DNA of 64,000 nucleotides. Origin: FEB-35 sp050263095 (GTDB lineage: Bacteria > Desulfobacterota > Deferrimicrobia > Deferrimicrobiales > Deferrimicrobiaceae). The position numbers and the translations under genes are program-made. Location: assembly GCA_050263095.1 (NCBI GenBank), contig JBLNEW010000069.1, positions 31,468 through 95,467 of the forward strand, read 5' to 3'. The notes beneath the pieces are model-generated. The model ran no database searches. It worked only from the letters and a program-made list of their open reading frames with translations, and was not told the DNA's origin. Numbering within the stretch: the stretch's first letter is position 1; each line of letters opens with the position of its first letter. Below, piece by piece: positions 17,911 to 26,264 of this stretch.

Positions 17911-18198
17911 CTTCACATCGCCAGGCGGGGTTCGAACCGAGTTCGGCGCCGACGAGGATACTGCGTGCAGGAGTTTGTCCCAGCAGTATCCGAGTCCGAG
18001 GGGCCGCCGACCGGACAGGGAGGTATAGCGCGAGCGACGGCGAGCGCGGCAGGCCCCGAGGCGGGCGGCGCAGCGACACTCGGAATCCTGTGAGCGTGAG
18101 CCGCCGAACAGGGAGGATTAGCGCTCACTGTTCCTGTTACGCGCGACAGGAAACCGAGGCGGCCCTCGGCGAGGGACGCGAGGCCCGAGCGCTGCGGG
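17847..18198. mobile_element. 352-bp mosaic insert between duplicated tRNA-Glu ends
   Basis: The insert lies between two copies of the tRNA-Glu 3' end and separates the tRNA from a terminator that would otherwise follow it directly. No convincing gene is present. It contains a second T-arm-like stretch (around 17925-17939), a 9-bp hairpin GGATACTGC/GCAGTATCC (17956-17991), and an imperfect internal direct repeat (18004-18031 and 18100-18124) sharing the CAGGGAGG core. No integrase gene is present, so it is either a minimal or decayed element or a product of recombination between tRNA copies. The class is inferred. Confidence 0.45.
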
Positions 18199-18219
18199 GA
18201 ACCCCGCTGGGACCGCCAC
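18199..18219 (+). repeat. Direct repeat, copy 2: tRNA-Glu 3' end (attR-like)
   Basis: Exact second copy of the 21-base tRNA-Glu 3' segment, ending in CCAC. It is followed within 10 bases by a rho-independent terminator, the arrangement expected of the original tRNA-terminator junction. Confidence 0.85.
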
Positions 18220-18228
18220 TAATGCCCG

Positions 18229-18250
18229 AGCCCACCTAAGGGGGCTTTTT
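18229..18250 (+). terminator. Rho-independent terminator of the glnS-tRNA transcript
   Basis: Stem AGCCC/GGGCT extended by CC/GG around a single bulge, loop TAA, followed by a run of five T. It lies 10 bases after the duplicated tRNA end. Confidence 0.75.
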
Positions 18251-18380
18251 CATTCGTGGCGAATTCCCATCACCATATCTCGGTAAACATTTTCCTAATA
18301 ATACGCAGGTTTTTCACCGACAATTACTCATCGCGAGTAAATCGTATTCATTTGTAACAGATTAAGATTACTGTATCCAT

Positions 18381-18396
18381 CGGAATGAATATTGCT
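18381..18396 (+). promoter_or_regulatory. Candidate sigma-54 promoter of the PEP-CTERM gene
   Basis: GG at 18382-18383 and GC at 18394-18395 are separated by exactly 10 bases, and the -12 element reads TTGCT. The expected transcription start is about 30 bases before the ATG at 18438. Sigma-54 control through PrsK/PrsR is known for PEP-CTERM genes in other bacteria; the link here is inferred. Confidence 0.6.
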
Positions 18397-18437
18397 TGAA
18401 TTCAGGAACTGATTTGCGATCTCTTGGGAGACGTGCC

Positions 18438-20180
18438 ATGAATTTCCGACGCTTTGCCTTTCTGGCTATCTACTTCCTCTTGTGTAATCCGATTCAGGCA
18501 GAAGACCGTTATTGGGTTGGAGAAAGCGGTTCGTGGGATGATCCTTACAATTGGAGTCTAACGGCGGGCAGCCCGGGGGGTGCAGGCAAGCCATTGAATG
18601 GCTATGCTGTCTTCTTGGTCCAGTCGGATGGAATAAACAGGACGATCACCTATAATACCTTCGCTCCTGACTCCTATTGGTTTACATCCCTTGAGGTCGA
18701 CGCAACAGGTTCGGGTGCAACTACCCTGTCCATACAGCAGACTCTCGACGTGAGTAAACAACTCATCGGCCATTACGGCAACGGGACTCTCAAACTCTCC
18801 GAGGGAACCAATTCGGCCTTCTCGCTGGTACTCGGATATTGGGGCACAGCGAACGGCACCTTCGACATGACCGGTGGTAATTTGCTTTCCTATGGAGAAG
18901 TCATTGGCTCATTAGGAACCGGGACATTCAACCAGACGGGTGGGTCTAATATATTAAACGGCACCGCTCTTTCCGGATACGGCATCGTTTCCATCGGTTC
19001 CTCGGAAGGGTCGAGCGGCACGTACAATCTAGGCGGAACCGGTTCCCTTGAGGCAAGAGGCATTTCCGTGAGGTACGGTGTCTTCAACCATTCTGCAGGA
19101 ACAAGCGCCACGCAATTCCTGACGTTGGGCAATCCCGGATCAAACCCGTCCACATACAACTTGAGCGGAGAAGCATCCCTGACGGTATCCAATAATCAAT
19201 ATGTGGGATCCGGGGGGGGCAGCGGCGTCTTCAACCAAACCGGCGGGGTGAACACCGTACGAGGGACAACCTCAAGCGCCCTTTATCTGGGCATGGATGC
19301 TGGCTCGAACGGGGTGTACAACCTGAGTGGAAACGGTTCCCTGGTTGCAAATTCCGAACACATCGGGGAGTACGGCGTCGGCACGTTCAATCAGACGGAC
19401 GGATCGAACTCGTCGGACGCCGGGATATGGATCGGCGCGCGGAACGGTTCAAGCGGTACTTACAACCTAAGCAAAGGAGAACTGACATCACCTTACGAAG
19501 CGATTGGCTTTGTCGGAACGGGAGTATTCAACCAGTACGGAGGATCCAATTCCGTGGCCGGCAGATTGGACATCGGGATATCCAGCGGAACATATAACAT
19601 GTACGGCGGTACTCTTACCGCCGTGAACACGGTGGTCCATCCCGGAGGAACGTTCAACATCATCGGCGGAGATGTATTCACTCCCTTGACCAACAACGGA
19701 TTTGTCGCTGGTTCCGGGGAGTTAACGGGCGACTTTGTCAATTTCGGCGCATTGGCTCCCGGTTTGTCGCCTGGAATACTGACGATAGACGGTAATTTCA
19801 CTCAGGATTTTCTCGGGATTCTTCAGGTCGAGCTTGCGGGGTACACCAAGGGCGCCGAGTACGATTTTCTTTCCATTACCGGAGCCGCGAGACTGAACGG
19901 GACGCTGGATGTCGATCTACTTTCGTTCTTCGACCCATCGCCGGGCAGCGTCTTCAACATCCTGCACGCCGAGGGAGGGATATTGGACACCAGGTTCGCC
20001 CTGTTCGCATTTCCAACTCTTTCCGGCGGTAAATACTGGGACATCGGATACGGGACAAAGGATGTGTTTATATATGTCCAAGGCGGAACGGAGCCGGTGC
20101 CCGAACCCTCCACGATGCTTCTGTTAGGAAGTGGATTGGCGGGGTTGGTCGGCTACGGCAAGAGGCGGATGAAGAAGTAA
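18438..20180 (+). CDS. PEP-CTERM sorting domain surface protein with beta-strand repeats
   Basis: Predicted exported surface or matrix protein of 580 residues. The start is taken at ATG 18438, with GGGAG 7-8 bases upstream. It gives a clear signal peptide (MNFRRFAFLAIYFLL... cleaved near IQAEDRYW); an upstream ATG at 18396 lacks one. The body consists of repeated units of the form GTFNQTGGSN and GTYNLSGxGSL, about 25-45 residues apart, as in autotransporter-like passenger domains. The C terminus is a PEP-CTERM signal: VPEPSTMLLLGSGLAGLVGY followed by KRRMKK, recognised by an exosortase encoded elsewhere. Base composition is more AT-rich than the flanking genes. Exact role unknown; biofilm or exopolysaccharide association is usual for the class. 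Confidence 0.9.
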   Translation: MNFRRFAFLAIYFLLCNPIQAEDRYWVGESGSWDDPYNWSLTAGSPGGAGKPLNGYAVFLVQSDGINRTITYNTFAPDSYWFTSLEVDATGSGATTLSIQQTLDVSKQLIGHYGNGTLKLSEGTNSAFSLVLGYWGTANGTFDMTGGNLLSYGEVIGSLGTGTFNQTGGSNILNGTALSGYGIVSIGSSEGSSGTYNLGGTGSLEARGISVRYGVFNHSAGTSATQFLTLGNPGSNPSTYNLSGEASLTVSNNQYVGSGGGSGVFNQTGGVNTVRGTTSSALYLGMDAGSNGVYNLSGNGSLVANSEHIGEYGVGTFNQTDGSNSSDAGIWIGARNGSSGTYNLSKGELTSPYEAIGFVGTGVFNQYGGSNSVAGRLDIGISSGTYNMYGGTLTAVNTVVHPGGTFNIIGGDVFTPLTNNGFVAGSGELTGDFVNFGALAPGLSPGILTIDGNFTQDFLGILQVELAGYTKGAEYDFLSITGAARLNGTLDVDLLSFFDPSPGSVFNILHAEGGILDTRFALFAFPTLSGGKYWDIGYGTKDVFIYVQGGTEPVPEPSTMLLLGSGLAGLVGYGKRRMKK

Positions 20181-20787
20181 TTCGGCTTAACTAGAATTTC
20201 ACCGATGGGCGGGGCAACCCGCACTTTCCGTTTACGCAGCCCTGTGGGATTTCGAGGATCGTGGATTATCCCATCTCCTCCCGCGTCCCGCCGATTTCGC
20301 CACAATGGCCGGAGAAAGAAAGACCTCACCTCTTTTTTTTTATAAGACGCCCGCTCCCTTGAGGACCATGCCGATCCCAAGGAGTGGATCCTCCGGCGAA
20401 CCTTTCGTGACCGGCACGACCCTGGCGACTTGGCATAATGTTCCCTCCGTTGTGGACACATTAAGAGTGCCTGTTCCCATGATCCAGGCATGAAGGCAGC
20501 ACGCTCCGGCACGCTTCGGTCCAAGCGGAGCGTCACCTTGACCTTGACGGGGACGTACGCCGGGAGTGTCCAACAAGCACCATAATCGAAATTCCGCGTC
20601 CCACCACTTCTCGGCAAACTTTTTCCCAATATACCGATTCCATTTCTACTTACACGATTGGTAGCCGGCATATTGCTTTTATATTGCAGGTACTTACATC
20701 TGCCATGCTCATGGTTCGGATGTTGCAAAAATCACTTTCGCAATCAGGCATGAAAATGTGCCCTGGCTGAATTGGATCGAGGTGTTT
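20181..20787. other. Gene-poor stretch with no supported gene
   Basis: About 600 bases after the PEP-CTERM gene. Seen: a small hairpin GCGGG-GCAA-CCCGC at 20209-20222, a T9 run near 20331-20340, and short open frames on both strands without good start signals. In one plus frame there is RSVTLTLTGTYAGSVQQAP near 20520-20580, which has the flavour of an exported beta-rich protein, and could be the remains of a gene. No family is recognised. Confidence 0.4.
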
Positions 20788-20919
20788 ATGAGAAAAACCA
20801 TCTTCGCGGTTGGAGCAACTGTTTGCATACTGGTTGCGGAACCACTAGCCTTTTCCGTCGCCATTTCTTTTGCGATTTATCATGCAATTCTTGTGATCGG
20901 ACATGGGAACTTGATCTAG
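20788..20919 (+). CDS. Possible 43-residue signal-peptide-like protein or gene remnant
   Basis: ATG at 20788 follows GAGGTG at good spacing. The product begins MRKTIFAVGATVCILVAEPL and continues with a second hydrophobic stretch to a TAG at 20917. It looks like the export signal of a longer protein. A different frame continues open to 21044 with an unrelated hydrophilic sequence. This could be a tiny membrane protein or the 5' end of a frameshifted gene; homology is not recognised. Confidence 0.35.
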   Translation: MRKTIFAVGATVCILVAEPLAFSVAISFAIYHAILVIGHGNLI

Positions 20920-20966
20920 CAAATCCCGCCCCTGTCCCCGATCCATCCTTCATGCACATATTGATA

Positions 20967-20982
20967 AGACCACGCGTGGTCT
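20967..20982. promoter_or_regulatory. 16-bp perfect palindrome upstream of the acyltransferase gene
   Basis: AGACCACGCGTGGTCT is self-complementary and centred about 60 bases before the ATG at 21034. It could be an operator for a dimeric regulator. No T tract follows, so it is not a terminator. Confidence 0.4.
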
Positions 20983-21033
20983 CATCGTCGGCCGGTTTCG
21001 GCGGCGTAAAGAATTCGCAATGGCTCGGGACTT

Positions 21034-22203
21034 ATGATTTTTGAAGTGCCAAATGCTCATCCGGGTTGTAATGTAGCTGACGTGGAACGTGAAGCCGTCT
21101 ATGCCAGTGGGATCCCCGCCTCCCGGGTTGCCAACGGCTTGTCCGACTCGGGGGGCCGAATCCGGCACCTGCACGCGTTTCGCGGCTTCGCCATTTTGAA
21201 CATCGTGCTCGTTCACGCGTTTTCCTCGATCCTCAAGGCCAACCTTGGCCATGGCGATCCGTCCCCTGCCGCAAAATGGATACGCATATCAAACGAAGTC
21301 CTGTTCCATGGCAGCACGATCTATTTTGCGCTGATTTCGGGACTGCTCTTCACCATCGCGCTGCGGCGCCGCGGATGGCCCCGGTTCTTCCGCAACAAGC
21401 TGACGAACGTGATCGCCCCTTACGCCGTAATGTCGCTGCTGTTCACGCTCGTCGAATGGTTCCTTGATTACAGGGCCGCTCCGGCAGGCAATCCCCCTGC
21501 TGCGTTGCCGGGCAGCTACCTGTCAAGCCTGTTGCACGGCACAGCCCAATCGTCCTACTGGTACATTCCGGTCATAGTCGCTCTGTTCGCCGCGACTCCG
21601 TTGCTGGATTCGCTTTTGACGGGCCGTTATGCGGGTATCGGGATAGCAGCAGTGGCCTCGCTGCCGCTTTTCATGTCGCGCGCCGGCGTAGAAGTGACGG
21701 CCGGGACGGTTATTTATTTCGCCGGAGTGTATGCCTTCGGCATGTTCCTGGGTGAAGGCTACGCCGCCACCATGGCGCGTTTACGGCAGTGGCGGGGGGC
21801 GCTGGCAGGCGTCGCCGCAACCTCGACTGTTGCCCTTACCGTGCTGTTTGCCGAGGACATCGAGATGATCGGATGGGTATCTTTGCGCGAATCCCTTTTC
21901 TACATTCAGAAACTGTCCATCTCCGGACTTCTGCTTTATTCCATGCAGCAGGGGGAAAATCGCCTGCCTCGCATGCTGGACCAGCTTGCGACGCATGCTT
22001 TCTCGATTTACTTCCTGCACCTCTTCGTTATCAAGGCCCTGACACATTTCTACGCGAGGGCGTTACCGCCCCCGCACGACGGCGGACTTATAGTCGCGCT
22101 GTCCCTGTTGCTGTGCGGATCGACACTCGCGTTGAGCTGGCTGATCAGCAAAGCCGTTCAAGTCGCCTGCGGACGCCATTCCAAATGGCTGATCGGCGCG
22201 TGA
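21034..22203 (+). CDS. Acyltransferase 3 family membrane protein
   Basis: Predicted inner-membrane O-acyltransferase of the OafA/acyltransferase-3 type, which modifies surface polysaccharides. The 389-residue protein starts with a hydrophilic leader and then RIRHLHAFRGFAILNIVLVH, with the family's conserved His/Arg-containing first helix. About ten hydrophobic segments follow, and FSIYFLHLFVIKALTHF in the C-terminal part is typical. The real start could be further downstream because the first 45 residues are unlike the family. It stands alone on the plus strand; substrate cannot be predicted. Confidence 0.8.
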   Translation: MIFEVPNAHPGCNVADVEREAVYASGIPASRVANGLSDSGGRIRHLHAFRGFAILNIVLVHAFSSILKANLGHGDPSPAAKWIRISNEVLFHGSTIYFALISGLLFTIALRRRGWPRFFRNKLTNVIAPYAVMSLLFTLVEWFLDYRAAPAGNPPAALPGSYLSSLLHGTAQSSYWYIPVIVALFAATPLLDSLLTGRYAGIGIAAVASLPLFMSRAGVEVTAGTVIYFAGVYAFGMFLGEGYAATMARLRQWRGALAGVAATSTVALTVLFAEDIEMIGWVSLRESLFYIQKLSISGLLLYSMQQGENRLPRMLDQLATHAFSIYFLHLFVIKALTHFYARALPPPHDGGLIVALSLLLCGSTLALSWLISKAVQVACGRHSKWLIGA

Positions 22204-22255
22204 AGGAAGCCGCGTAAGGCTGGGCCCCGCCCGATCGGATCGGGAGCACTTTGCC

Positions 22256-22279
22256 AAAAAAACTCCCGGCCGGCCGGAG
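22256..22279 (-). terminator. Rho-independent terminator of the VWA lipoprotein gene
   Basis: On the minus strand, stem CTCCGG/CCGGGAG with one bulged base is followed by seven T. It lies 25-48 bases beyond the stop at 22304. Confidence 0.75.
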
Positions 22280-22303
22280 GGGCGACCGATATCCGGTCCG
22301 GCC

Positions 22304-24319
22304 TTATGGGCAGCCTTGAACCGTCCTCGATACTTCTCCTTGCCTCCCCAAGCCGTCGACGACGAACACATCCAACAGAATCGTGCCGCGCGCCGTCGGT
22401 ACGTAAGTTACGGAATAATCGCCTTCGATGATCGTTCTTATGACCTGGTAAATGCTGCCGAGTTGGCTCGAGTCCGGAGCGAAGAAATATTGCCCCCCGG
22501 TCTCGGTCGCCAGGCGATTCATGACGTCCGCAACCACATTTCCTATTCCGATTGCGTAAATGTTTACCGCATTTTCCTGTGCATGGGTTATTACCTGGTC
22601 CAACGTATGAACGGAACCCGGACCTGGAGACACGGCGTTGTTGTCCTGGTCCTTTCCATCCGATATCAGGACTATCGACCTGTTGTTCGTCGGTATCGCC
22701 AGCGTCGCGGCGTTATCGATCGCGGCCCAGAGGGCGTCATACAATAATGTCCTGTCTCCGGACAGGGCAAGACCGTCTATGGAAGCCTGCAATGCGGCAA
22801 TATCACTTGTGAATCCCTGCTTCAATTGAATAAGCTGCGAGAAAGAAATGATCGCCGCCTCATCTCCCAGGTGAAGCTGCCCGACAAATTCCTTGGAATA
22901 TAATTTCACGTTGGGGAACTGGTTCGTCAGGGTGCCGCTGACATCAAGGGTCAGCACCACCGACACAGGAGTGGGCAGGAGAGCCGTGGAGAAGTCGGTC
23001 ACCGACTGCAGCACGCCGTTTTCAGACAGAGCCATATCGTCTTCCAGCAGTGCCGCGATGGGATTTCCATCTTTATCCGCCACGGTAATCGACATCACGA
23101 TGTTGTCGGGGCAGTTGTTCGTCTCCACTTCGTTTATGGAAACCCGGAGCGCCCTTCCGTTTCCGCTGACCGCAACGGTCAATGACGACTTGATCGGATC
23201 GTCCGAAGGTATGTCGAAGAAATCGCTCAAACCGCTTCCCTGGTTGGTCGGGGAAAACCGAACGTTAAATGCGCATGTCTGCGTAGGCTCCAGTTTTACC
23301 CCGGAACAATTGTCGCTCGCTATGCCGAACGGCGCGAGGAGAGGATTGCTTGACGCGATTTGTCCTATGGAAAGGTTATCGGATCCGGCGGCCGCGGTGT
23401 TTTGTATCGTTATCGCCTGGTCGGAGACGTTATTCCATACCACGTTGCCGAATGCGATATTGGTGCTGCTGACGCCTATGCTGGGAGGAGGAGGCGGGGG
23501 CGGTGGCGTCGGGGGCGGCGTCGGCGGAGGCGCTATTCCATTCCCGCTGACGAACACGGTGACGGACGGTTTTGCCGGATCATTGGAAGCAATGTCAAAG
23601 GAATCCATCAACGCCCCTAGCTGACCGGTAGGAGCGAACCGGATTCCGAACGCGCAATTCTTGTTCGCCCCCAAGACGGTCCCTGAACATGCGTCGCTCA
23701 CTATGCTGAACGGCGCGGCAAGCTGATTCGCACCGGCAATCTGGCCGATATCGAGATTCAACGATCCGATGTTGGATATCGTGATCGTCCTGGTCGAAGT
23801 CAAACCCGTTACGACGTCGCCGAATAATACGTCATTCGTGACGTTGAGATTGGCAGGGGGAGGAGGCGTCGGTATTATTTTCGGGATTCCGTTTCCTCTG
23901 AGAGTCACAGTGATGGTATTGGGATCGTTGGAGGGGATGTCGAATGAATCGTTCAATCCGCTTCCCACGCCCGTCGGGGTGAACCGGACTTTAACGGGGC
24001 ACATCTGCGCCGGCGGCAAAGTTTTTCCTGAGCAATCGTCTAGCCAGATACTGAACGGCTGGGTCAAGGGATTCCGTTGCGAAATACGACCGATGATAAG
24101 GTCATCGGATCCGTTGTTCGTGATCGCGATTACTTGTTCCATGTAGCTTTCCAACGTAACATCGCCGAACGGGAGATCGCTGCTGCTGACGCCGATGCAA
24201 TTATTGCAGGGAGGCGGCGGTGGAGCCGCTGCTCCTCCCCCTCCTCCTCCGCCGCAAGACATCATGAGAAAAGAAAAGCATACGGTGACCAGCAATGCGT
24301 TCAAGATTCGATTCGGCAT
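22304..24319 (-). CDS. Lipoprotein with HYDIN-like (choice-of-anchor D) repeats and a VWA domain
   Basis: Predicted envelope lipoprotein of 671 residues. ATG 24319 with GGAGGG upstream gives a lipoprotein signal ending in FSFLMMSC, followed by a Gly run and a Pro-rich linker. Three repeats of about 100-115 residues follow (near 40-145, 165-265, 290-395). Each has a form like SSxxxxFGxVxxxxxxxxxITNxG, an Asp-Asp/Asp-Ala plus Cys segment (DDCSGK, DACSGT, DNCSGV) and a second Cys in the form QxCxFxVRFxPT. This is the ASPM/SPD2/Hydin beta-domain type. They are joined by poly-Pro linkers. The C-terminal 280 residues form a VWA-like domain with a metal-site motif DVSGT and GDEAAIISFSQ. Ligand and partners unknown. 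Confidence 0.85.
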   Translation of the reverse strand: MPNRILNALLVTVCFSFLMMSCGGGGGGGAAAPPPPPCNNCIGVSSSDLPFGDVTLESYMEQVIAITNNGSDDLIIGRISQRNPLTQPFSIWLDDCSGKTLPPAQMCPVKVRFTPTGVGSGLNDSFDIPSNDPNTITVTLRGNGIPKIIPTPPPPANLNVTNDVLFGDVVTGLTSTRTITISNIGSLNLDIGQIAGANQLAAPFSIVSDACSGTVLGANKNCAFGIRFAPTGQLGALMDSFDIASNDPAKPSVTVFVSGNGIAPPPTPPPTPPPPPPPPSIGVSSTNIAFGNVVWNNVSDQAITIQNTAAAGSDNLSIGQIASSNPLLAPFGIASDNCSGVKLEPTQTCAFNVRFSPTNQGSGLSDFFDIPSDDPIKSSLTVAVSGNGRALRVSINEVETNNCPDNIVMSITVADKDGNPIAALLEDDMALSENGVLQSVTDFSTALLPTPVSVVLTLDVSGTLTNQFPNVKLYSKEFVGQLHLGDEAAIISFSQLIQLKQGFTSDIAALQASIDGLALSGDRTLLYDALWAAIDNAATLAIPTNNRSIVLISDGKDQDNNAVSPGPGSVHTLDQVITHAQENAVNIYAIGIGNVVADVMNRLATETGGQYFFAPDSSQLGSIYQVIRTIIEGDYSVTYVPTARGTILLDVFVVDGLGRQGEVSRTVQGCP

Positions 24320-24699
24320 CTCGAGTGCCCTCCGGCTTTGCCAGCTCAATCAAGTTTGCAGTCGATGCGCATATTCCTTTACTGTTATCGGAAGGAAACG
24401 GAATAATTTCACTGGAAATGGAATGGATGACTTAAAAGTGTTATAGCAGGCGTGGCATGACGGCATTTAACGGTAATCTCCTGGGCGGAGATCCTGCAGA
24501 GACCGGCCCGATACCGCTTTCGCCGGCCTCCGGATTACATTCTACCCGTCAAGAAGGCCAAATCAATAGTTATCTAGGGGCCTGGCCGCAGTTTAAATAA
24601 TTGCATTTATGTATACAAGGTCATTCGAATAGAATAGTGCACGGACCGCCGGGATCCCCTGTAAAGCTTCAGGTGGCGAAGTTCCGGCAAGGGGAGGCC
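24320..24699. other. Divergent intergenic region
   Basis: A 380-base AT-richer gap between the VWA lipoprotein gene (leftward) and the PAP2 gene (rightward), so it should carry both promoters. It contains a hairpin ATCTCC-TGGGC-GGAGAT at 24476-24492 and CCGGC/GCCGG arms near 24500-24530. No riboswitch family was recognised. Confidence 0.5.
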
Positions 24700-25422
24700 A
24701 TGAATTTTTTCGACAGTCCGATAATTGAGTATCTCAACGGTTTTGCACGTAGATCATGGTTGCTGGATAACGCGATTTCCCATTTTTCGGGATCCGATCT
24801 ATTGAAAGGAGGATTGGTCATCTCGGTTCTGTGGGCTTTCTGGTTTTCATCCGGCGATGAAGAAACCGTCGCGAATACCAGAAGAACGATCATCGCGGTC
24901 TTCATAGGGACGTTCGCGGGATTATTTCTTGCCAGGTTCCTTGCGCACGCCCTCCCCTTCCGGCCCAGGCCGATCGATAATCCGGCACTGAATTTTATCG
25001 CCCCCTTCGGGGTATCGGGAAAGAGCCTGAAAGGATGGAGTTCTTTCCCGAGCGACCACGCAACGCTGTTTTTCGGTCTGGCGCTCGGCATTTCCCTTGT
25101 TTCCCGCCTTATCGGGATCATCTCTATCGCGTATGTCTTTCTGGCCATCCTGATCCCGAGGATCTTTCTCGGCTACCACTATCCGACCGACATCATTGCG
25201 GGGGCAGTCCTGGGCGGGACCTGCGTGTTGTCGGCAAACGGAGCGAAAATGAAAAAATCGATTACCGGCCCTTTCATGAAATGGTCGGAAAAATACCCCC
25301 ATTGGTTCTACGGCCTCTTCTTCCTTTTCAGTTACGAGACCGCCGATTTGTTCGATCACGTTCGCGAGATAGGAAGGCATATGCTAACGGTTTATTCCAT
25401 GATTGCGCGCGGAATAATTTGA
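24700..25422 (+). CDS. PAP2 superfamily phosphatase
   Basis: Predicted inner-membrane lipid-phosphate phosphatase, for example acting on undecaprenyl diphosphate or phosphatidic acid phosphates. The 240-residue protein has the three-part PAP2 signature: FRPRP near residue 87, FPSDH at 116-120, and RIFLGYHYPTD at 154-164. Several hydrophobic helices surround the motifs. ATG 24700 is chosen because GGGGAGG lies directly upstream; the in-frame extension to 24601 has no start signal. Substrate unknown. Confidence 0.88.
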   Translation: MNFFDSPIIEYLNGFARRSWLLDNAISHFSGSDLLKGGLVISVLWAFWFSSGDEETVANTRRTIIAVFIGTFAGLFLARFLAHALPFRPRPIDNPALNFIAPFGVSGKSLKGWSSFPSDHATLFFGLALGISLVSRLIGIISIAYVFLAILIPRIFLGYHYPTDIIAGAVLGGTCVLSANGAKMKKSITGPFMKWSEKYPHWFYGLFFLFSYETADLFDHVREIGRHMLTVYSMIARGII

Positions 25423-25478
25423 TTTTCATACTAAAATGCATTTGATGGCAGGAATATAGATGGCGGGAGGAAGACAGC

Positions 25479-25775
25479 ATGCCGAGGAAACCGACGGAGA
25501 GCGAAGAGGAATATTTCGCGCGGATGGAGTTCGAGCGCAGGAAAAAGGCCGAAGAGGAAAACCGCAAGAAGATGGCGGAGTCCGAGAAGAAGCGCCTGAA
25601 GGAATTGCATTTCATGCGCTGCCCAAAGTGCGGCAGCGAGCTGATCGAGGTCGACTACAAGACGCTCAAGGTAGATCGATGCTCGTCATGCGACGGCGTC
25701 TGGCTGGATGCCGGCGAGCTCGAGTCCGCCATGAAACTGGAGAAATCGGTTCTCTCGCGCTTTCTCGGCATGTAG
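25479..25775 (+). CDS. Zinc-ribbon (TFIIB-type) small protein
   Basis: A 98-residue protein: a charged, probably helical N-terminal half rich in Glu and Lys (residues 7-42), then a zinc ribbon MRCPKCGSEL...DRCSSCDGVWLDAGELE. The CxxC-CxxC pattern followed by GVWLDAGELE is the signature of the zf-TFIIB domain family found in many bacteria. Function is unknown for the family. It lies 56 bp after the PAP2 gene on the same strand. Confidence 0.85.
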   Translation: MPRKPTESEEEYFARMEFERRKKAEEENRKKMAESEKKRLKELHFMRCPKCGSELIEVDYKTLKVDRCSSCDGVWLDAGELESAMKLEKSVLSRFLGM

Positions 25776-25844
25776 AGGAAAACCGGTCCGTGTGAAGCGG
25801 GTACGAACGGCGGGAAGAACGCTGGACGGCCGGTTTTGCCGGCG

Positions 25845-26138
25845 TCACATGTAATCGCTGATTAGAATCCTCGAGGAATCTTCCTCCGAGTGGGCGAATT
25901 CCTTCCTGGCCAGGCGCAACATGCCGATGGCGTTGTTCTCCTTGTCCCGTTCCGCCTTCCGGCGCTCCATGAGGATCCCGATCGGCTCCTTCACCATCCT
26001 CTTCTTGTCCAGCCAGTAGACCATGACGGTTTTCATAGTCGTTTTATCAGGATCCGGACCCGCTGACTCCTGGGTCGCGTCGTCCCGCGGCCATCCCGCG
26101 CCGTTTACCCACCAGCCGTACTTCGCGACTTCCTTCAT
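25845..26138 (-). CDS. Hypothetical 97-residue protein
   Basis: Not recognised. The ATG at 26138 is preceded by a strong GGAGGGTG ribosome-binding site, which supports it as a real gene. The protein is soluble and charged: MKEVAKYGWWVNGAGWPRDD at the start, a short segment MVYWLDKKRMVKEPIGILMERRKAERD in the middle, and an acidic Ser-rich end. It lies downstream of the GcvH-like/HybAB operon on the same strand but beyond a strong hairpin terminator, so it is probably separately expressed. Confidence 0.65.
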   Translation of the reverse strand: MKEVAKYGWWVNGAGWPRDDATQESAGPDPDKTTMKTVMVYWLDKKRMVKEPIGILMERRKAERDKENNAIGMLRLARKEFAHSEEDSSRILISDYM

Positions 26139-26264
26139 CGCACCCTCCGGTTGAGCTCCCGTGGCGGCATTGCGGCTACAACATCCCGCCGGTTAGGATC
26201 CATTGCCGATCCAATGCGAAAAGTACTAATAATATATCCTGATTTATCCATTCTGAAAATAGCC

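Noticed and set aside
17675..18239. Open frames over the two tRNAs and the downstream insert
   Set aside because: They read through tRNA genes and have no ribosome-binding site or recognisable domain.
18438..20180. Repetitive gene considered as a CRISPR or DNA satellite
   Set aside because: The repeats are imperfect at DNA level, in frame, and encode beta-strand units within a protein that has a signal peptide and PEP-CTERM end.
20153..20728. 191-residue open frame on the minus strand
   Set aside because: Begins and ends without translation signals, overlaps the PEP-CTERM gene end, and has no recognisable sequence pattern.
24460..24560. Hairpins considered as a cyclic di-GMP or other riboswitch
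   Set aside because: The conserved core bases of known classes were not found; only simple stems are present.
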